Shown in pieces: positions 6,358 through 9,037 of a DNA stretch of 9,037 nucleotides. Each line of letters starts with the position of its first letter. Position 1 is the stretch's first letter. The DNA comes from JAWOGN01 sp046496815 (GTDB taxonomy: Bacteria > Desulfobacterota > DSM-4660 > Desulfatiglandales > Desulfatiglandaceae): positions 1-9,037 of the forward strand of contig JAWOGN010000046.1 in NCBI GenBank assembly GCA_046496815.1, in the 5' to 3' direction. Under the pieces are notes generated by a model. It was given only the letters and a program-made list of their open reading frames with translations. It was not told where the DNA came from and did not search any database. The position numbers were made by a program, and so were the translations under genes.

Positions 6358-6725
6358 GTGGACTCCTCTATCGGTCGGTCCGGGTGAAGGGACACCAGCC
6401 AAAGAGACCCTCTGCTGAGGGCGAACTTGACATAGACCCTGCATCTGAAACGAAGGCTGTCAAACACAAAGGGAAAAAGCTCCAGGCCTTCGATTTCGCT
6501 TTTGTAGGATCGTTGAGGCGGCCGAGAACCCGCATAATGGCTCACGGATACCTGATCCAGGAATTCCCCCAGCACCTCCAACAGTTCGGTTCCGATATCA
6601 TATCCGAGATCGATGGCATCTTCCGCGATTACGTCCGGATCCACCAGAAGAACATCCGCGTTTCGGACCGCAGCTTTGGCATCACGCAACTTATCGAACA
6701 ATTCCTTATGGGATGGTCTTTCCAT
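6354..6725 (-). CDS. Putative toxin, MqsR-like (RelE-fold mRNA interferase candidate)
   Basis: Up to 123 residues are encoded directly upstream of, and translationally coupled to, an MqsA/Panacea antitoxin, the usual toxin-first MqsRA order. The C-terminus, CRVYVKFALSRGSLWLVSLH (about 95-114), resembles the last strands of MqsR (VYLKI...LIVSF). DLGYD at 39-43 recalls the LGLDF segment of MqsR. If correct, it would cleave mRNA on or off the ribosome until bound by the antitoxin. The similarity is by eye and partial. Other Panacea-partner toxins are possible. The ATG at 6725 lies immediately beside the -10 element, leaving no leader or ribosome site, so translation may be leaderless or may start at a downstream TTG (codon 9 or 13). 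Confidence 0.6.
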   Translation of the reverse strand: MERPSHKELFDKLRDAKAAVRNADVLLVDPDVIAEDAIDLGYDIGTELLEVLGEFLDQVSVSHYAGSRPPQRSYKSEIEGLELFPFVFDSLRFRCRVYVKFALSRGSLWLVSLHPDRPIEEST

Positions 6726-6773
6726 TTAATATGGTATCAATTGATACTTTGTCAAGGATTTTCTCAATTGATC
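6726..6773 (-). promoter_or_regulatory. Promoter with palindromic operator for the MqsR-like/Panacea operon
   Basis: On the minus strand, TTGACA (6755-6750) is followed by a 16-18-bp spacer and CATATT/TATTAA (6733-6726). The spacer contains GTATCAATTGATAC (6734-6747), a perfect 14-bp palindrome, placed so that a bound repressor would block RNA polymerase. A second related site, TCAATTGATC, is at 6764-6773, 27 bp further upstream. This is the expected arrangement for autoregulation by the HTH antitoxin. Confidence 0.75.
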
Positions 6774-6785
6774 ACCGGCCGTTAA

Positions 6786-6809
6786 TATGTGAAATAGTAT
6801 GTGAAATAG
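6786..6809 (+). repeat. 12-bp perfect tandem duplication
   Basis: TATGTGAAATAG occurs twice head to tail (6786-6797, 6798-6809), just before the left boundary of intergenic repeat copy 2. It lies upstream of the minus-strand toxin promoter. Confidence 0.8.
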
Positions 6810-6900
6810 GGTCACATCTTGATTTGTGAATTAAAAACGCTTGGCTGCTCCAGACGATATATTAAGGGGCGATTCGAATCAATTCCCCCGGCAAACCACA

Positions 6901-6943
6901 AAACAAAAAACCCCGTTCTTCATCAATCTGAAGACACGGGGTT
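6901..6943 (-). terminator. Rho-independent terminator, minus strand
   Basis: AACCCCGT (6909-6916) pairs perfectly with ACGGGGTT (6936-6943). An inner stem CTTCA/TGAAG (6918-6922, 6929-6933) extends it across a small asymmetric bulge. Read on the minus strand, the stem ends in TTTTTTG. It would stop transcription coming from the DUF2283 pair before it reaches the Panacea operon. Confidence 0.72.
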
Positions 6944-6995
6944 GTGGCACGTCCCAGACCATCTATCAATCTTCTTCTCCCATTTCTTCAATATG

Positions 6996-7135
6996 AGACC
7001 GTTGAAAAACGCCCCCTTTTGCCCAATCTCGGTGTTAGGCTCAAATTTCAATCCTCGAAATATTGAATATATTCCTGTGGTTGAAATTTTCGCCTTCCTT
7101 GACCTTGAACAAAATTGAACGCTTTTCAAAGGACT
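6996..7135. mobile_element. 140-bp MITE-like element with target duplication
   Basis: The ends are AGACCGTTGAAAAACG (6996-7011) and CGCTTTTCAAAGGACT (7120-7135), which match at 13 of 16 positions as inverted repeats. CAATATG flanks both sides (6989-6995 and 7136-7142), a 7-bp target duplication, or 8 if the shared T is counted. Copies 1 and 3 of the surrounding repeat run straight through this point (TTCTTCCATATGGGG), showing the uninterrupted target. No coding capacity is seen, so it would need a transposase in trans. The family is not identified. Confidence 0.85.
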
Positions 7136-7227
7136 CAATATGGGGTTTAAAAGGAGGGAATTTACTGAGATTTTACCTATAATTGACTAATGCAAATGCG
7201 CCGGAAAAGTCAAGGGAAAACGAAGGG

Positions 7228-7422
7228 TGCGTGGGGTTTGAAATATGAGTCGGAAGGGGGTTGTTGATTGATATCGCAGATAATGGCGGGGACACTATAC
7301 CGGTGTGGATGTTTTTTTAAGGAAGAGGTTTCTTGCTGATTTGTGTCGGCATCTATCTGCCCAGTGAAATGAGTGAGTTATTTCTCTGGGGCTTAGATAT
7401 GCGGTTCAGTAAACTGAATAGT
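7228..7422. other. Gene-free stretch downstream of the DUF2283 gene
   Basis: No gene is seen. An inverted repeat TTCAGT-AA-ACTGAA (7405-7418) lies just past the DUF2283 stop without a T-run on the minus strand, so it is at best a weak terminator or mRNA 3' hairpin. A T7 run lies near 7312-7318. Confidence 0.5.
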
Positions 7423-7629
7423 TCATGCTGTTTGACGCGACATTTCCTGATATGAGAACTCCCATAAACCTGCATTTGACTTGGCGTGCTCAATGGTCAT
7501 ACTCACCAAATTACCTTCCTCATCAAGGTCAATATAGAGGTTTTCACTCAGTTCCTTGGTTTCGTGCACATCTCTATCGGTAAACTCGATATGGGCCGTA
7601 TCAGTATCGGAAAAATATTTGACTTTCAT
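7423..7629 (-). CDS. DUF2283 family protein, putative antitoxin
   Basis: The 68-residue protein has the compact DUF2283 pattern: MKVKYFSDTDTAHIEF at the start, then LSENLYIDLDEEGNLVSMTIEHA (about 28-50). Full-length members are about this size. DUF2283 genes are commonly found beside small RelE/DUF4258-type toxins, and this one starts directly after the stop of a 79-aa partner (TAA then ATG, no gap). GGGGGTGG a few bases upstream serves as ribosome site. The antitoxin role is inferred from the pairing, not shown biochemically. Confidence 0.82.
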   Translation of the reverse strand: MKVKYFSDTDTAHIEFTDRDVHETKELSENLYIDLDEEGNLVSMTIEHAKSNAGLWEFSYQEMSRQTA

Positions 7630-7869
7630 TTATGCCACCCCCTTGAAAGAGCGATCAAAAAAGGCATTGTGAACGGTCTCACCGTCCTCCAATAGAACTA
7701 CTCTCAGATACTTGTCAACCGCTTCTATCTTTGCCCATTTCCTGATTCGTCCGTCCGCTTGAAATGCAGTTTTTTCTGGGTAATCAATAACAAATTTAAT
7801 CCACTCTTCTTTTATTGAGGCGCGGTCTTTTCTGATTCTTGTGAAACTGAAATACTGAGTTGTTTTCAT
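7630..7869 (-). CDS. Small putative toxin paired with DUF2283
   Basis: The 79-residue basic protein has R-x-DR-x-x-IKEEWI (about 12-24), a central GRIRKWAKI (about 40-48) and a C-terminal beta segment, LRVVLLEDGETVHNAFFDR (about 55-73). The size, the mixed alpha then beta order and the position just upstream of a DUF2283 gene resemble DUF4258/RelE-like toxins. The sequence match is too weak for a firm family name. No strong ribosome site precedes the ATG at 7869, and the predicted transcript leader is only about 6 bases. The gene is intact and cotranscribed with the DUF2283 gene. Confidence 0.68.
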   Translation of the reverse strand: MKTTQYFSFTRIRKDRASIKEEWIKFVIDYPEKTAFQADGRIRKWAKIEAVDKYLRVVLLEDGETVHNAFFDRSFKGVA

Positions 7870-7881
7870 GTTACGTTTGGC

Positions 7882-7910
7882 AATATGAGAGTTAAAGCCC
7901 TTTCACTCAA
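7882..7910 (-). promoter_or_regulatory. Candidate promoter/operator of the DUF2283 operon
   Basis: On the minus strand, TTGAGT (7910-7905) is followed by a 17-bp spacer and CATATT (7887-7882), 12 bp before the ATG at 7869. GAGTTAAAGCCCTTTCACTC (7889-7908) is an interrupted palindrome (GAGT.AAAG / CTTT.ACTC) covering the spacer and part of the -35. It is a plausible autoregulatory operator, like that of the neighbouring Panacea operon. Confidence 0.45.
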
Positions 7911-7931
7911 ATATGATATATAGTCGAAAAT

Positions 7932-8030
7932 CCCATTTCTTCCATATGGGGTTTAAAAGAAAGACATTTACTGAAATTTTACCTATGATTGACTAAAGCA
8001 AATGCGCCGGAAAAGTCAACGGAAAAGGAG
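7932..8030 (+). repeat. Intergenic repeat, copy 3 (right part only)
   Basis: CCCATTTCTTCCATATGGGG through GCCGGAAAAGTCAACGGAAAA matches the right-hand 100 bp of copies 1 and 2 with few changes and no MITE. The left part, including the terminator hairpin, is absent. It separates the DUF2283 pair from the DUF433 gene. The TTGACT...AGTCAA inverted pair is conserved here as in the other copies. Confidence 0.88.
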
Positions 8031-8114
8031 ATCTGGTTTCTGGGACCCGGGCACTCGTTCACGAATTCTTTCCTCATTGTATTTCTTGACTCAGCCCCGT
8101 TTCCGAGGTATCGG

Positions 8115-8357
8115 TCAAAAGCCTCCTGCAGCAACCGTCTCCAAGTTAAGATAGATCTCGTTCTTGCAGGAACGCGCGGCATAGCGCAGGCAGGCCTGAA
8201 TATCCTCCTTTGTCAAATGCGGATAATCTTCGAGGATCTCTTCCTCAGAAACATCCGAGGCCAACAGATCCAGAATGAATTCTACTGAAATCCGTGTACC
8301 TTGGATGATCGGTTTACCGCCAAGTATATTTGGGTTGGCTGTTATACGCTTTATCAT
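8115..8357 (-). CDS. DUF433 family antitoxin-like protein (VapB45 type)
   Basis: The 80-residue protein carries the DUF433 signature NPNILGGKPIIQGTRISVEFIL (about 8-29), then SEEEILEDYPHLTKEDIQACLRYA (about 37-60), a small winged-helix-like DNA-binding fold. GAGGAG lies 8 bases before the ATG at 8357; an in-frame GTG at 8405 lacks comparable support. DUF433 genes usually sit just upstream of a DUF5615 PIN-like toxin. Here the stop at 8115 is followed within 85 bp by intergenic repeat copy 3 and no such toxin is visible. It is probably an orphan antitoxin left by deletion or rearrangement. Confidence 0.85.
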   Translation of the reverse strand: MIKRITANPNILGGKPIIQGTRISVEFILDLLASDVSEEEILEDYPHLTKEDIQACLRYAARSCKNEIYLNLETVAAGGF

Positions 8358-8405
8358 TGGGACCGTCTCCTCATTTTCAATACTGGTGAGTTTTGGTAGA
8401 TACAC

Positions 8406-8719
8406 TTTTCTTCAATACAACCATTACAGATCAAGATACCAAATACCATTAATAAATTCTACCCCATCCTTAACCAGCCCAATGCAGAAAGCAAAAAGAT
8501 CAAAGGTTCCCATTTTTCTTCCGGACAGATCGGACAAAGGAAAAACGAGGAGAGGCTGGGCACTGCATTCCAAGGGCTTTCTCAATTGACCGCGGACAGC
8601 CGCGGACACTCGCAGACCAATTCCCCCGCTGACCAGCGGGGCAAATAGACGTCACCCCTTTGGGGCAAGATCTTGATTTTGTGGCCCACGTGGGCCACGG
8701 GACGCTCTTCAGAAATGTT
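8406..8719. other. Gene-free stretch with hairpins and short repeats
   Basis: No gene is supported; a 61-codon minus-strand frame (8424-8609) matches nothing I recognise. Three imperfect 10-bp tandem units start at 8591 (CGCGGACAGC, CGCGGACACT, CGCAGACCAA). CCCCGCT-GACC-AGCGGGG at 8624-8641 is a 7-bp stem with a 4-base loop and no T-run. A long palindrome follows at 8681-8698. This may be a rearrangement junction between the toxin-antitoxin cluster and the AIR-synthase remnant. Confidence 0.5.
8681..8698. repeat. 18-bp perfect palindrome
   Basis: GTGGCCCACGTGGGCCAC equals its own reverse complement. No T-run follows on either strand, so it is not a standard terminator. It lies about 20 bp beyond the premature stop of the truncated gene at 8720. 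It could be an operator or the relic of a recombination or insertion event. Confidence 0.75.
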
Positions 8720-8941
8720 TCATGATCCCATGTGTAATATGTCGGTGATGGGGTCGGAGGTTAAAATGAGGGTCTCTTCACCGGAGATATCCACGGCGGC
8801 CATATCTTCGCCCACACGGGCCTCGATCAGAATGGAGGGGTCTTCAATACTGAGGGCCTTTAAAAAGGATTCCAGCAGATCGCCCGGGAATTTACCGGCC
8901 GGGAGCGGCTGACCCATCCGTGATCTCAGGGATGTGTCCGA
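8720..8941 (-). pseudogene. Truncated AIR-synthase/HypE-like gene, N-terminal part only
   Basis: The 73 residues from the ATG at 8941 (77 from a GTG at 8953) match the N-terminus of AIR-synthase-related/HypE-like proteins: PAGKFPGDLLESFL, then VGEDMAAVDI (the GxGEDAAV-type metal/ATP loop) and LILTSDPIT. Family members are usually over 300 residues. Here the frame stops shortly after SDPIT, and none of the later domain is found. The family normally continues with helices that bury the active site, so this product cannot be functional. The GTG overlaps the stop of the upstream DUF6429 gene as GTGA, suggesting an old operon. The loss point lies near 8720-8740, next to the palindrome and hairpins. 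Confidence 0.65.
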
Positions 8942-8947
8942 CATCCT

Positions 8948-8963
8948 GCTCACCGTGGTGAGC
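8948..8963. repeat. Short inverted repeat over a gene junction
   Basis: GCTCACC-GT-GGTGAGC is a 7-bp perfect stem with a 2-base loop. On the minus strand it covers the DUF6429 stop and the region just before the ATG at 8941, so it could hide that start in the mRNA. No T-run follows. Confidence 0.5.
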
Positions 8964-9036
8964 CAAAATGCTTCTTGAAAAGTGCTTCAGATAATCGGGC
9001 ACCCTCTTCTGACAGGGGCACCGATTTTGCTTTGCT
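8950..9036 (-). CDS. C-terminus of a DUF6429-family protein (partial, runs off the window)
   Basis: Reading the minus strand from the window edge gives 28 residues ending at TGA 8952-8950, including SKAKSVPLSEEGARLSEALF and KKHFG. This strongly resembles the C-terminal KAKSVxLTEEG...LFxxxFG of DUF6429 proteins, small proteins of unknown function. The rest of the gene lies outside the window. It overlaps the possible GTG start of the truncated AIR-synthase-like gene. Confidence 0.65.
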   Translation of the reverse strand, partial: SKAKSVPLSEEGARLSEALFKKHFGSPR

Positions 9037-9037
9037 T

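Larger units (their letters stand above)
6811..7227 (+). repeat. Intergenic repeat, copy 2 (interrupted by a MITE)
   Basis: It begins GTCACATCTTGATTTGTGAA and ends GCCGGAAAAGTCAAGGGAAAA, matching copy 1 (4768-5043) in order and orientation apart from the inserted MITE at 6996-7135. It lies between the MqsR-like/Panacea operon and the DUF2283 pair. It contains the best-preserved form of the terminator hairpin. Confidence 0.88.

Noticed and set aside
4768..8030. Integron cassette array with attC sites
   Set aside because: The repeats lack GTTRRRY/RYYYAAC core sites and no integrase is present; the resemblance is only in layout.
7979..8182. Minus-strand frame overlapping the DUF433 gene end and repeat copy 3, as a possible toxin remnant
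   Set aside because: Its translation runs through the intergenic repeat and shows no DUF5615 or PIN-like motif.
8424..8609. 61-codon minus-strand frame with a hydrophobic stretch
   Set aside because: It overlaps tandem 10-bp repeats, has no clear ribosome site and resembles no family I know.

Overview
The window reads as an accessory, mobile-element-rich region of a bacterial chromosome. The gene content (IS21-like transposase pair, stacked toxin-antitoxin-type genes, a DUF6429 tail, an AIR-synthase/HypE-like remnant) and the moderate GC with AT-rich spacers suggest a deltaproteobacterium-like (Desulfobacterota) host. No rRNA or other phylogenetic marker is present, so this is an inference.

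Left half (105-4767): a complete IS21-like transposon of about 4.66 kb. It is bounded by perfect 26-bp terminal inverted repeats. Each end also has a second copy of the repeat core exactly 24 bp further in. Five plus-strand genes lie inside: a small cysteine-rich protein (363-707), a ParB-like protein (968-1867), an IstA-type DDE transposase (1845-3347), an IstB-type AAA+ ATPase (3340-4083), and a short protein with a DnaG/CHC2-like zinc finger and a C-terminal coiled coil (4080-4577). The last four overlap end to end and must be one transcriptional and translational unit. Ordinary IS21 elements carry only istA and istB. The ParB-like protein, the primase-type zinc finger and three 69-bp-spaced repeats just ahead of the ParB-like gene make this element unusual, and it is the main discovery candidate here.

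Right half (4768-8405): three minus-strand toxin-antitoxin-like units separated by same-orientation copies of one intergenic repeat (4768-5043, 6811-7227, 7932-8030). Unit 1 is an MqsR-like putative toxin plus an MqsA-type zinc finger/HTH antitoxin fused to a Panacea (SocA-like) domain, with a palindromic operator inside its promoter. Unit 2 is a 79-aa putative toxin plus a DUF2283 protein. Unit 3 is a DUF433 antitoxin-like gene with no visible toxin. The repeat carries a minus-strand Rho-independent terminator in its two long copies. Its second copy is interrupted by a 140-bp MITE with clear target-site duplications, and the other two copies show the empty site.

Far right (8406-9037): a gene-free stretch with hairpins and an 18-bp perfect palindrome, then a truncated AIR-synthase/HypE-like gene, then the C-terminus of a DUF6429-family protein that runs off the window. 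These look like remains of an older gene neighbourhood cut by rearrangement.
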